Positions 8,047 to 16,547 of a DNA stretch of 64,000 bases are shown piece after piece. Origin of the DNA: Streptomonospora litoralis (lineage in GTDB: Bacteria; Actinomycetota; Actinomycetes; Streptosporangiales; Streptosporangiaceae); NCBI RefSeq assembly GCF_004323735.1, contig NZ_CP036455.1, positions 553,101 to 617,100 on the forward strand, written 5' to 3'. The stretch's first letter is position 1. Each line of letters opens with the position of its first letter. Below the pieces are notes generated by a model. The model did not search any database and was not told the DNA's origin. It worked only from the letters and a program-made list of their open reading frames with translations. A program made the translations under genes and the position numbers.

Positions 8047-9294
8047 TCAGTGTGCACCATCGCCCGCGGCGTGCTGCAGCTCGGCCTCGCCGCCGGGACA
8101 TGCCCGCTGGTAGACGCGCTCGGTTTCGGCGGCCACCCGCTGCCAGGTGAAGCGGGAGGCCGCGCGGTCGCTGCCGGCGATGCCGTAGGCGGTGGCCATC
8201 GTCGGCTCGGCGGCGAGCGAGCGAACCGCGCGGGCCAGCGCGTCCGGGCGTGCCGTGCGCAGCAGCGTCCCGGTGGTCCCGTGTAGCACCGCCTCGTTTA
8301 CGCTCCCGACGCCGCGGGCCACCACCGGTAGGCCGCAGGCCATGGCCTCCAGCACGGCGCCCCCGCTTGGCTCGTATGGGGAGCCGGACACGAAGACGTC
8401 GGCGGAGCGCAGCAGGCGCGGCAGCTCCTTGCGGTCGAGCGGGCCGGTGAGGCTGAGCCGGTCGTCGACGCCGAGCTCCTTGGCGAGCAGCTCCAGGCGC
8501 CGCGCGTCGTCGTCGAGGGGCAGCTCCGCATGCGCCGGCCCCGCCGCGATGGTCAGCTCGGCGTCGGGCAGCCTGCGCAGGGTGTGCAGGAGCGCGTCGG
8601 CGCCGCCGCCGGCCAGGTCGGTCACCGCAACCAGCCGGGTGCAGCCGCTCTTGCGCGGACTCCACGTCTCGGCCGAGGTGGCGCCCTCGACACTGAAGTG
8701 GTCGGTGTCGACGCCGAACGGCACGACGCTCACTCGGTCGCGCTGCAGGCCCATCCGCGCCAGTTCGAAGCGCTGGTCGGAGGAGTTCACCGAAACGTGG
8801 TCGGCTCGGCCGGCGACCGCGGCCTCGATGCGGGCGCGGTGGGCCCGCTCGGAAAGGCCCGCACGCTGCTCGGCGGCGTTGAGGGAGTGGAACGTCTGCA
8901 CGATGGGCAGGGGTTCGCTGTCTGCGGCGGCGTCCTGCGCGGCCGAGACGGCCGCGAGTCCGCTGGTCCAGCCGAAGGCGTGCAGCACATCGGGGGACTC
9001 CTCGGCGAGCCGCGGGCCCAGTTCGCGGGCGAAGTCGCCGGTGTGGTCGGCGGCTGCGCTTTCCTCCAGCGGGCGCTCGGGCCCGGCTGCGAGGTGCTCG
9101 ACGGTCACGCCGCGGCCCATGCGGGAGCGTTCGGCCAGGGCGGGGGAGTGGCGGCGGGCGTAGACGGTCACGCGGTGGCCGAGTTTGGCGAGCTGGCGGG
9201 AAAGGGCGGCGATGTGGACGCTGTCGCCGCAGGCGGGCTCTCCCTTGTGCGCGGCGAGGGGGTTGGTGTGCTCGGCGACCATGGCGATCTTCAC
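8047..9294 (-). CDS. GT4-family glycosyltransferase
   Basis: 415 residues from a GTG at 9294 preceded by AGGAG at 7 bases; this start gives MKIAMVAEHTNPL, the typical GT-B N-terminus. The N-terminal acceptor domain has GDSVHIAALSRQLAKLGHRVTVYAR. The C-terminal domain has VVPFGVDTDHF, the EX7E motif in EPSGGAVLEAMACG, and NEAVLHGTTG for nucleotide-sugar binding. It is a retaining, cytoplasmic GDP- or UDP-sugar-dependent enzyme; donor and acceptor are unknown. Its long 5' leader contains an attenuator-like structure. It is not in an operon. Confidence 0.88.
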   Translation of the reverse strand: MKIAMVAEHTNPLAAHKGEPACGDSVHIAALSRQLAKLGHRVTVYARRHSPALAERSRMGRGVTVEHLAAGPERPLEESAAADHTGDFARELGPRLAEESPDVLHAFGWTSGLAAVSAAQDAAADSEPLPIVQTFHSLNAAEQRAGLSERAHRARIEAAVAGRADHVSVNSSDQRFELARMGLQRDRVSVVPFGVDTDHFSVEGATSAETWSPRKSGCTRLVAVTDLAGGGADALLHTLRRLPDAELTIAAGPAHAELPLDDDARRLELLAKELGVDDRLSLTGPLDRKELPRLLRSADVFVSGSPYEPSGGAVLEAMACGLPVVARGVGSVNEAVLHGTTGTLLRTARPDALARAVRSLAAEPTMATAYGIAGSDRAASRFTWQRVAAETERVYQRACPGGEAELQHAAGDGAH

Positions 9295-9535
9295 GTGTGG
9301 CTCCTCAGGGCGAGACGACGACCCGATGCGAAAGCGGTGGCCGGGCCGCAGGGTTGCGGTGCCGCGGGGAACGCGGCGCCGCCGGGCGCGCGGCATCGCC
9401 GCGCCGGCGGCCGCACGGGGCGGCGGCGGGCGCGGAGCGGTCCGGGCACGCGGCGGGAACGAATCCAGGGAAAAGGATCGGAAAAGCAGTGGAGACTGGG
9501 CAGACGCATGGAGATCACACCTTCGAGCGTTCGCG

Positions 9536-9596
9536 GAAAAAGAAAAGCGCTCGCTTGAAGGCAGGCGCTGTGCGAGAACAGCGCCGCGGCGAGCGC
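9536..9596 (-). promoter_or_regulatory. Attenuator-like terminator in the glycosyltransferase leader
   Basis: Read on the minus strand, an 8-bp outer stem (9589-9596 with 9547-9554) encloses a perfect 8-bp inner hairpin (9578-9585 with 9564-9571, loop of 6). It is followed at once by a T-rich tract TTTTCTTTTT (9546-9537). A second copy of the outer-stem hexamer at 9524-9529 can pair with 9548-9553 instead, which would dissolve the terminator stem. It lies about 240 bases upstream of the glycosyltransferase start and downstream of a good promoter. Known riboswitch families were not recognised. Confidence 0.5.
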
Positions 9597-9639
9597 GCGA
9601 ACGTCGGTGTGTCTGCGTCTTAGACACCCAACAAAGTAA

Positions 9640-9668
9640 AGTATGCCAGACCTTCGCCCCCGGAACAA
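9640..9668 (-). promoter_or_regulatory. Promoter for the glycosyltransferase leader
   Basis: On the minus strand TTGTTC (9668-9663) and CATACT (9645-9640) are 17 bases apart. A TG one base before the -10 box makes an extended -10. Transcription would begin near 9633 and give a leader of about 340 bases. A small hairpin GTGTCT/AGACAC (9609-9627) lies at the start of the transcript. Confidence 0.45.
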
Positions 9669-9802
9669 GGCGGCGCTGACCTGCGGTGCTGCACTCACGA
9701 TGCGGGTGGACGCTGGTGGCGCGCGTTTGACCGGTGATCCCGCGGGCACGGTTGGCGGCGTAGGTGTAGGTGTCGCCTGTGACGTGAAAGAGCGAGGAAC
9801 CC

Positions 9803-10618
9803 ATGATTGCGCGGCCACCCCGGCGTACCGCTGCGGCGGAGGCACGGCAGGGGAGGCCGGCGGTTCCACGGGACCCGCTGCCGGGCTACACGCCGCGCGG
9901 TGCGCTGCGCGGTCGGCGTGCGCTGCTCATGGGCGGCCTGGCCGACGGCGGCCCCGGGCGCGCCGTCGCAGCCGCGCTGGCCAAGGAGGGCGCCGCCGTC
10001 GCGCTGGCCGACACCACGGGGCTGCCCGGTCTGCCGCCGGGCGCCCAGCCGGTGCCCCGGCAGCGCTTGGGCGACGACCCGGTGCTGCTGGCGGCGGGGC
10101 TCGTTTCGGCTCTGGGAGCGTGGTCGCTGGCCATCCACTGCGATCCGGCCAGCGCGGCACAGGGCCGCGCGGCGGTGGCCCACACCGCGCTGGAGTTCGG
10201 CGCTGTGGACCTGCTCGTGGTCCACGGTGGAGCGGCGGGCGCGGTGCGCGACGAGGGGCGCATGGGCGGTCCGGGCGTCGCCGTCGGGGCGGCCGCGCCG
10301 GCACCGCGCACGCGTCGCGGCGCACGACTGACGGGAGCGCTGCGCGTCGCGCGCGAGGCGCGGCCTTTTCTGGGCGAAGGCGCCGCTGCGGTGCTGCTGG
10401 TCCGGCGCAGCGAGCCGGAGGTTTCCGCGGCGCCGCTGCGGGCGGAGCTGCGGACGCTGGCGGGAGCGATGCACGGGCGACGGGCCAGGCTGAACTGCCT
10501 GATTCCGCGCGCCGCCGACACAGACGCGGGCATCGCGGCCGCGGTCGCGGAGCTGGCCGCCGGCGGAGGACGCAGCGGAGAAGTGGTAGGAGTGGCGCAG
10601 GTTGCGCATCCGCGGTGA
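9803..10618 (+). CDS. Degenerate SDR-fold protein (probable pseudoenzyme)
   Basis: 271 residues. The N-terminal layout (PLPGYTPRGALRGRRALLMGGLADGGPGRAVAAALAKEGAAVALAD) is that of the long-N-terminus SDRs related to general stress protein 39, where TGGDSGIGRAVA is normal. Here the cofactor loop reads MGGLADGGPGRAVA and the NNAG motif is replaced by VVHGGAA. No catalytic YxxxK or Ser can be aligned in the middle region. The frame is intact with normal codon use, so this looks like a maintained non-catalytic SDR rather than a pseudogene. It is divergent from the glycosyltransferase and upstream of PP2C; its function is unknown. Confidence 0.6.
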   Translation: MIARPPRRTAAAEARQGRPAVPRDPLPGYTPRGALRGRRALLMGGLADGGPGRAVAAALAKEGAAVALADTTGLPGLPPGAQPVPRQRLGDDPVLLAAGLVSALGAWSLAIHCDPASAAQGRAAVAHTALEFGAVDLLVVHGGAAGAVRDEGRMGGPGVAVGAAAPAPRTRRGARLTGALRVAREARPFLGEGAAAVLLVRRSEPEVSAAPLRAELRTLAGAMHGRRARLNCLIPRAADTDAGIAAAVAELAAGGGRSGEVVGVAQVAHPR

Positions 10619-10881
10619 CAGGAGCGGAGGTTTTCGCCGCTTTCGGGGGTACGTGGGTGACGGATGCTCGCCCAAGGTCGGGTACGGCTCTACGTTGGGT
10701 GCGATGAACCGAGCGGGAACTGCGTATGAGGGCGATTTCCGCCATGATGTACGCGGATTTTGACCACGATCAGCGGTCCCCCGATACGGTTGCATGATCA
10801 ACGCGCCGCGGCCTCCCGTTCGGCCAGGCGCCGCTTGGGACTGTTCGGCAGGAACTGCCGTCGAAACAGGAGGTTGGGCGT

Positions 10882-11643
10882 ATGGGTGTCGCTGGTGGGG
10901 AAGTCTCGGTCACGGCTCTCACACACCGGGGCGCCGTACGCTCGGCCAACGAGGACGCCGTGGTCATGGGTGCGCTCACCGTCGCCAGCGCCAACATGAC
11001 GCTCCCGGTGCGCTGCGTGCTGCCCGTCAGCGAACCGGTGATCCTCGCTGTCGCCGACGGCCTGGGCGGCCACGCGGCGGGGGAGATCGCCTCCGAGCAC
11101 GCCGTGCACCGCATGGCCGAGATGAGTACGCGGCTGGCCGGCCCGGACGACGTCGACGTGCTGCTGAAGAACATCGACGAGGAGATCAAGGACCACGCCA
11201 CCCAGCACACCGAGTTCTCCGGGATGGGCACGACGGTGGCCGGGCTGCTCCTCAACAACGATGGCAATTTCTGGTTCAACGTGGGCGACTCCCGCACGTA
11301 CCGCTTGGAGGGCACGCGCCTGCGGCAGCTTTCCCAGGACGACTCGCCGCCGCTGCCCCCCTCCGACGACGGCAAGCCCGTCACGACGAACTTCATCACC
11401 CAGTCGCTGGGCGGCAGCGGAAGCACCGCGATGGTGCCGCACGTGGGGCGCGACCACGAGCCCGACCCCGGTACCTGGCTGATGTGCAGCGACGGCCTCT
11501 CCGACCTCGTGCCGGTGGAGGAGATGGAGCGCATCATCGCCGAGGCGGGCAGCGACGAAGGCGCGGTGCACGGGCTGTGGCAGGCCGCCATGGAGGGCTC
11601 GGGCCGCGACAACATCAGCATCCTGCTGGCCCGCCGCGTCTGA
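10882..11643 (+). CDS. PP2C-family protein serine/threonine phosphatase
   Basis: 253 residues from an ATG with AGGAGG 8 bases upstream. The metal-binding PP2C motifs are all present: RSANEDAVV, VADGLGGHAAGE, MGTTV, NVGDSRTYR, CSDGLSD and GRDNIS. It is a single cytoplasmic catalytic domain of the PrpC/PppA type. It would dephosphorylate Ser/Thr residues on proteins, possibly the STAS protein at 6.5 kb or substrates of the kinase at 60.7 kb (inference). The stop codon touches the terminal inverted repeat of the downstream repeat element. Confidence 0.9.
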   Translation: MGVAGGEVSVTALTHRGAVRSANEDAVVMGALTVASANMTLPVRCVLPVSEPVILAVADGLGGHAAGEIASEHAVHRMAEMSTRLAGPDDVDVLLKNIDEEIKDHATQHTEFSGMGTTVAGLLLNNDGNFWFNVGDSRTYRLEGTRLRQLSQDDSPPLPPSDDGKPVTTNFITQSLGGSGSTAMVPHVGRDHEPDPGTWLMCSDGLSDLVPVEEMERIIAEAGSDEGAVHGLWQAAMEGSGRDNISILLARRV

Positions 11644-12270
11644 GATGAGTGAGTCCGATGTCTTCGGTCGCCGGAGGCGGCTCGGGTCTGCAGGGCGGCC
11701 TTGCGGGTCTGCCGGGCGGCGGGCGGTCTGCAGGAGAAGCGGCGGCGACGGCGGCAGTGGGGCGGGCCCGCGCCCACCGGGCCGGGTGCCCGCCGGTTGG
11801 GCGCCCGGCGCCGCGCCGAGCCTGGCTCTAGGGACGTCTCGGCGCCGAAAGTGTCCCTGAAGTAAGGCTCGGTGAGGATCGGGTGCCCGCGTGTCCGTTG
11901 TGCCGGGGTTCGCGGGGGCCGAGCCGGACCAGAGCGCTGCGGTGCGGGATCGGGCACGGCCGGGCGCGCGTATCCATCGAGTGCGCGGAAATCACCACAC
12001 ACAGGCCCGGATGTGGTGATTTCCGCGCGCTCGATGCAGCGGAAACCGGCATAGCCGACATTGCGACATCTGTTCCGTCGTCGGGCGCACCACCGGCGCC
12101 CACCGGCACCGGTGGGCGCGGGCCCGGCCGTCCGCCGCCGTCGCCGCTTTTCGGTTCAGGCGGCCCGACACCCGCCCGGTGCCAAGGCCGTACAGCAGAC
12201 CCGGGGCGCTCCCAGGCGCTACCGAGCCGACCGTCTGGGCAACCTGCTCAGACATCGGACTCACTCATCT
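11643..12270. repeat. Repeat element 1: inverted arms around a hairpin
   Basis: A perfect 21-bp inverted repeat bounds the segment (11643-11663 and 12250-12270). Inside each end is one diverged copy of the ~137-bp repeat seen again at 27.5-29.2 and 53.5-54.5 kb, in plus orientation at about 11670-11815 and minus orientation at about 12090-12230. In the centre is a 25-bp-arm hairpin. The element fills the gap between convergent PP2C and CopC genes. No convincing gene lies inside. No target-site duplication is visible at the ends. Confidence 0.65.
11975..12036. repeat. Central hairpin, family A copy 1
   Basis: Arms 11975-11999 and 12012-12036 pair over 25 bp with one G-T type mismatch; the loop is 12 bases. 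The stem contains GCGCGGAAATCACCA. The same stem core recurs at 13259-13317 with a different loop. Possible roles are a REP-like palindrome, bidirectional terminator or cruciform. Confidence 0.7.
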
Positions 12271-12342
12271 GAGGCGTCCGACGCGGCGCACACCGTCGGA
12301 ACCCGGACAACCCCGTCGGCCGGAGACCGGGCCGGAGCCGCG

Positions 12343-13032
12343 TCAGTCTCCGCCGCCCTCGCCGTTTCCGCCGCCGGGGCGGTTGCGCATCCGGATGATC
12401 AGGATGGCGATCAGCGCGATGACGGCGATCGCGCCGATCACGCCGCCGATCGGACCCAGCGAGGACATCGGGTCGGCCGGCGTCTCGGCCGCGGGGGACT
12501 CCTCGGCCGACGCCTCCCCGGCGTCCCCGGCGCCGCCGACGGGCGAGGCCTCCTCGGGGCTGGGCGAGGGACTCGGCTCGGGCACGGCCTCCTCGGTGAT
12601 GGAGAAGGCCAGTTCGTCCTCCAGCGCGTGGCCGTCGGAGGAGACCATCCGATAGGCGACGGTGTACTCGCCGGCGGTCGGCAGCTCCTGCAGCGGGACG
12701 GTCGCCTCGGGCCCGTCGATCGCGACCTCGCCGTCCTGGTGCTGCTCGCCGCCGGGCCCGGTGACCACGATCGCGTTGCCGCCGTCGCCGATGTCGCCGC
12801 TGAAGGTCAGCACCACCTCACCGGGCGCGGTGTCGAGCTCGGCACCGTCCTGCGGCGAGGAGGAGAGGAGGGTGTCATGGGCCAGCGCAACGGGTGCCGT
12901 CGCGGTCGCGAGGAGCAGTGATCCCAGGAGTCCGGCGGCGACCGCCGCCGCGCGCCGCAGCGGCGGGGCGTGCCGTGCGGCAGGCGCCGACGTGGTGGGG
13001 ACGGGCGCGGTGGCGGATGTGTCGTGCTTCAT
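12343..13032 (-). CDS. CopC-domain copper-resistance-type protein
   Basis: 229 residues from an ATG at 13032 (upstream in-frame ATG gives a basic low-complexity extension). Order: cytoplasmic leader, signal peptide ending ...PVALAH, a CopC domain (HDTLLSSSPQDGAELDTAPGEVVLTFSGDI ... VAYRMVSSDGHALEDELAFSI), a Pro/Ser/Glu-rich linker and a C-terminal membrane helix (IGGVIGAIAVIALIAILII). The mature N-terminal His and the later SDGH His are the usual copper ligands. It would bind copper on the outer face of the membrane. The partner CopD is not fused or adjacent. Confidence 0.88.
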   Translation of the reverse strand: MKHDTSATAPVPTTSAPAARHAPPLRRAAAVAAGLLGSLLLATATAPVALAHDTLLSSSPQDGAELDTAPGEVVLTFSGDIGDGGNAIVVTGPGGEQHQDGEVAIDGPEATVPLQELPTAGEYTVAYRMVSSDGHALEDELAFSITEEAVPEPSPSPSPEEASPVGGAGDAGEASAEESPAAETPADPMSSLGPIGGVIGAIAVIALIAILIIRMRNRPGGGNGEGGGD

Positions 13033-13258
13033 CGGCGGGATCCCTTCGCGGGTGGGGGATGATCGGCGTGCGGGAGCGGCGGTTGCGGCCTGCGGCCCGG
13101 TCGGCGGACGTCGCCGCAACGGCGGGACGCCGGCGCCGGGCGTCCGGGGCGGATCCGCATGCTCGCAGGGGTCGCACGGCTTCCGAATCTAGCCGAATGC
13201 GGCCGGGGGCGTCCCTTCGACAGAAGCGCCTCGTTGCGGCGATGAGGCCCGGTCAGCA

Positions 13259-13317
13259 TCCATTGCGCGGAAATCACCACGTCCAAGGCCGTTCCTTGGC
13301 GATTTCCGCACAATGGA
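13259..13317. repeat. Hairpin, family A copy 2 (solo)
   Basis: Arms 13259-13279 and 13297-13317 pair over 21 bp with two mismatches. The stem core is the same as in repeat element 1, but without the flanking 137-bp repeats. The loop can itself form CCAAGG/CCTTGG. It lies in the 438-bp gap between the CopC start and the WhiB stop; nothing else was recognised in that gap. Confidence 0.65.
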
Positions 13318-13470
13318 CGCCGCGAAGCCCGACGCCCGGGCGCTCGACCATCACTTGATGTCAATCGGTGGTTGCCACGAGGTGCTCGTCGAGGGCCTCA
13401 GCGGGCCCGAGCCGCCTTGTCCGGGACGCCCCCGCCTACCGCCACCAGCGACGCACGTGACGAAGTACTG

Positions 13471-13737
13471 CTAGGACGCCATCGGCAGCGGCTGGCGGCG
13501 CATGTAGCGGCGGTCTTCCGGGGTGGTCCCGCCCCAGACGCCGTGGGGTTCGCCGGCGCGCAGCGCCCAGTTCAGGCATTCCGCACGCACCGCACATGTG
13601 CGGCAGATGGCCTTGGCCAGCTCCGCGTCGCTCTGGCCGGGGCCCGTCGTGCTGACGGGGAAGAAGAGTTCGGGGTCGTACTGGCGGCATGCGCCCTGCG
13701 CGACCCAGTCTTCGCTGTCGTGGTAAAGCCGGTTCAC
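13471..13737 (-). CDS. WhiB-family iron-sulfur regulator
   Basis: 88 residues from a GTG at 13737 with GGAGG 6 bases upstream. The four cluster cysteines are Cys17, Cys45, Cys48 and Cys54 (C-x27-C-x2-C-x5-C), followed by the GVWGG turn. The C-terminus RRYMRRQPLP is short and basic. WhiB-like proteins carry a 4Fe-4S cluster and bind the primary sigma factor to redirect transcription during development or stress. The small size does not identify a specific Wbl class. An inverted repeat 121 bp upstream may be its operator. Confidence 0.93.
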   Translation of the reverse strand: MNRLYHDSEDWVAQGACRQYDPELFFPVSTTGPGQSDAELAKAICRTCAVRAECLNWALRAGEPHGVWGGTTPEDRRYMRRQPLPMAS

Positions 13738-13857
13738 CAGGAGCCTCCGTTCCCTGGCCGGATCCCCGCGCGGGGCGGACGCCCGGGTGCCGCGCGGCGG
13801 ACGTGTCTGGTCGCGAGACGGAGGACTCCGGTCGCCGCTCCATCGCGATGCGACCCA

Positions 13858-13886
13858 TCGTAGTACTACGTGCGGTCGTACTACGA
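13858..13886. promoter_or_regulatory. Inverted repeat upstream of whiB-like gene
   Basis: Nine-base arms TCGTAGTAC and GTACTACGA are separated by 11 bases; the left arm also forms the palindrome CGTAGTACTACG. It lies in the whiB-like promoter region. The rest of the 715-bp gap up to ectA has only small hairpins such as GCCTG-GTAA-CAGGC near 14200 and no gene. Confidence 0.4.
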
Positions 13887-14452
13887 AAAGTCTGCCAAAA
13901 TTCTGCGCGGCGCTTCAAGCCCCGCTGCGGGGAGGCGCCATCCGCCCCTGCGGTCGACTCGTGCCACACCGGCCGCCGCGCGTACCACCGGCCGCTACCC
14001 CGGATCCGTGCCGCATCCCGCAATCGCGGTCGCGATCACCGCCATGCGGTGTGTCCTCCCCGGTGCGGCCTCGCGCGCCCCCGGCGGGCGGGCAAGCGGG
14101 CGGCCCGTGGCGGCCGACGTGGTCTGTCGCGAGGATTCATCCGAATTCGTGTGACTTAACGCACGCTTAAAATTCGGTGCGACTCCCCCTATGTTTGCCT
14201 GGTAACAGGCACAATCGCGTCGGGCGCATCCCGCCGGACGCTCTCCGCGCGGCTCCCGGGTGCCACTCCGAACCTCCTGGTGAGCTTGGCGTGCACGGCA
14301 GTCTCCCGGAGGCCCCGCGACTCCCCTCGATGACGACGGAAAGTGACGATCGGGGCAAAATAGACGTGTCATACCCGGCGAAACGCGGCTGAAACATACG
14401 GCGTTCGGAGCCGGGAAACGCTGCTCAGGAACGTTCGCTATGTTCCATCGAC

Positions 14453-15085
14453 GTGCCTGACCAACAGACCGACGACGACACCAGCGCCGCGCTCGGCTCC
14501 GGCGATCACCCCGCTGTAGTCGGCGACCCGGCCGCATCCGACGGCATCAGCATGCGGGAGCCGGCTCTCGCCGACGGACCGGAACTGTGGCGGCTAGCCC
14601 GCGACTCCGGGCTCGACATCAACTCGCCCTACGCCTACACGCTGTGGAGCAGGGACTTCGCCGCCACCAGCGTGATCGCTCGCGACGCAGACGGGCGCCC
14701 GCGCGGTTTCGTCACCGGTTTCGTCCGCCCCTCGGCACCGGACACCTACTTCCTGTGGCAGGTGGGGGTGGACCCGGGATTCCGCGGACGGCGGCTGGCG
14801 CGCCGCATGCTCGACCACATCGGCGACCGGATCGCCGAGCGCGGGCTGACCTACCTGGAGGCGACGGTGACGCCGGACAACACGGCCTCCCGTGCCCTGT
14901 TCTCGTCCTTTGCCCGGGACCGGGATTGCGAGGCGGTGTGGAGTCCGTTGTTCGAGCGTGAGCACTTCCCCGCGGACGAAAGCGAGGGGCACGAACCCGA
15001 AGACCTCGTCCGGATCGGTCCGCTGGGCCGGCCGGACTCCGACCGAAGTACCGCCGCCGACACCACACCCGACACCCGATCCTGA
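14453..15085 (+). CDS. ectA: L-2,4-diaminobutyrate acetyltransferase
   Basis: 210 residues from a GTG at 14453. GNAT fold with the EctA signature DINSPYAYTLWSRDFAATSVIA and acetyl-CoA loop VDPGFRGRRLARRM. It transfers an acetyl group from acetyl-CoA to L-2,4-diaminobutyrate, the second step of ectoine synthesis. The first ~30 residues are a non-conserved acidic extension, so a later start is possible but lacks a clear ribosome site. It is the first gene of ectABCD, with a 67-bp gap to ectB. Confidence 0.95.
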   Translation: MPDQQTDDDTSAALGSGDHPAVVGDPAASDGISMREPALADGPELWRLARDSGLDINSPYAYTLWSRDFAATSVIARDADGRPRGFVTGFVRPSAPDTYFLWQVGVDPGFRGRRLARRMLDHIGDRIAERGLTYLEATVTPDNTASRALFSSFARDRDCEAVWSPLFEREHFPADESEGHEPEDLVRIGPLGRPDSDRSTAADTTPDTRS

Positions 15086-15152
15086 CCGACCCGCCCCCCA
15101 CGCGTCACAGCCGTGACCCCGAAACACGGGGAAAGGACTCAAGGAACTCACG

Positions 15153-16418
15153 ATGGAGATCTTCGAACGCCTCGAATCCGAAGTCCGCAGCTACTGCCGT
15201 AGCTGGCCGGTCGTCTTCAACGAGGCGCGGGGCAGCTACATCTACGACGAGTCGGGGCGACCGTACCTCGACTTCTTCGCCGGTGCCGGTTCGCTCAACT
15301 ACGGGCACAATCACCCGGAGCTGAAATCCAAACTCATCGACTACCTGATGAGCGACGCGATCGTGCACAGCCTCGACGCGTACTCCAGCGCCAAACGCGA
15401 CTTCCTGGCGACCTTCGGCGAAACGATCCTGGGGCCGCGCGGACTCGACTACAAGGTCCAGTTCCCCGGCCCCGCGGGCAACAACGCCGTCGAGGCGGCG
15501 CTCAAGCTCGCCCGCAAGTACACCGGTCGCGAGACCGTCATCAGCTTCACCAACGGCTTCCACGGCATGACGCTGGGGGCGCTCGCGGTCACCGGCAACT
15601 CCATGAAGCGCGGCGGGGCGGGCGTTCCGCTGAGCCACTCGGCCACCATGCCCTTCGACAAGTACATGGACGGCCAGACGCCCGACTTCCTCTGGCTCCG
15701 CAGCCTGCTTGAGGACAGCGGCAGCGGACTGGACGCACCCGCGGCGGTGATCGTGGAGACCGTGCAGGGCGAGGGCGGCATCAACGTCGCCAGCGCCGAA
15801 TGGCTGCGCGGCCTCCAAGAGGTGTGCCACGAGTACGACATGCTGCTCATCGTGGACGACATCCAGATGGGTTGCGGCCGTACCGGCCCGTTCTTCAGCT
15901 TCGAGCAGGCCGGGATCACGCCCGACGTCGTCACCATGTCCAAGTCCATCAGCGGCTACGGGATCCCGATGGCGCTGACGCTGATCAAACGCGAGCTCGA
16001 CGTCTGGGACCCGGGCGAGCACAACGGGACCTTCCGCGGCCCCAACCCGGCGTTCGTGACCGGCGCCGAGGCGATGCGCCTCTTCTGGAGCGACGACTCC
16101 CTGCAGAAGGCCACCGAGGCCAAGGGGCAGCTCATCGACCGCCACCTGCGGGCGATCGCCGAGGAGCTCGGGTCCGAGGAGGCCAGTGTGCGCGGCCGCG
16201 GCATGGCCCGGGGCCTGGTCCTGGAGCGCGAGGGCGCGGCGAAGGTCCTCAGCCGCGAGGCCTTCGAGCGCGGCCTGCTGCTGGAGACCTCCGGTCCCGA
16301 GGACGAGGTGGCGAAGCTGCTGCCGGCGCTGACCACCACCGAGCAGGAGCTGGAGCAGGGGCTGGAGATCCTGGCGGACGCCGCCCGGGCCGCGATGAAG
16401 GCCCCGCAGCACGCCTGA
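15153..16418 (+). CDS. ectB: L-2,4-diaminobutyrate transaminase
   Basis: 421 residues, normal EctB length. Class III PLP-dependent aminotransferase: SLNYGHNHPELK, NAVEAALKLARKYTGR, the PLP-contacting IVDDIQMGCGRTGPFF, and PLP lysine Lys264 in TMSKSISGYG. It converts aspartate semialdehyde plus glutamate to 2,4-diaminobutyrate and 2-oxoglutarate, the committed step of the pathway. The gene is followed by a strong hairpin before ectC. Confidence 0.97.
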   Translation: MEIFERLESEVRSYCRSWPVVFNEARGSYIYDESGRPYLDFFAGAGSLNYGHNHPELKSKLIDYLMSDAIVHSLDAYSSAKRDFLATFGETILGPRGLDYKVQFPGPAGNNAVEAALKLARKYTGRETVISFTNGFHGMTLGALAVTGNSMKRGGAGVPLSHSATMPFDKYMDGQTPDFLWLRSLLEDSGSGLDAPAAVIVETVQGEGGINVASAEWLRGLQEVCHEYDMLLIVDDIQMGCGRTGPFFSFEQAGITPDVVTMSKSISGYGIPMALTLIKRELDVWDPGEHNGTFRGPNPAFVTGAEAMRLFWSDDSLQKATEAKGQLIDRHLRAIAEELGSEEASVRGRGMARGLVLEREGAAKVLSREAFERGLLLETSGPEDEVAKLLPALTTTEQELEQGLEILADAARAAMKAPQHA

Positions 16419-16477
16419 CTTCCATCAGCACCGGGACACGGGGGATTTCCGGGCCCCACAATTGGCTGTGAAGGCGC

Positions 16478-16510
16478 GCGGGGTCCCGGGCGGCCCGCCC
16501 GGGACCCCGC
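16478..16510 (+). promoter_or_regulatory. Perfect intercistronic hairpin between ectB and ectC
   Basis: Arms 16478-16491 and 16497-16510 form a perfect 14-bp GC stem with a 5-base loop. It is 37 bases before the ectC start. No T-run follows, so full termination is doubtful; mRNA stabilisation or partial attenuation of ectCD is likely. Confidence 0.65.
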
Positions 16511-16547
16511 CTTCGGCCAAAGCGAGTAAGCAAGAGGAGTATGCACC

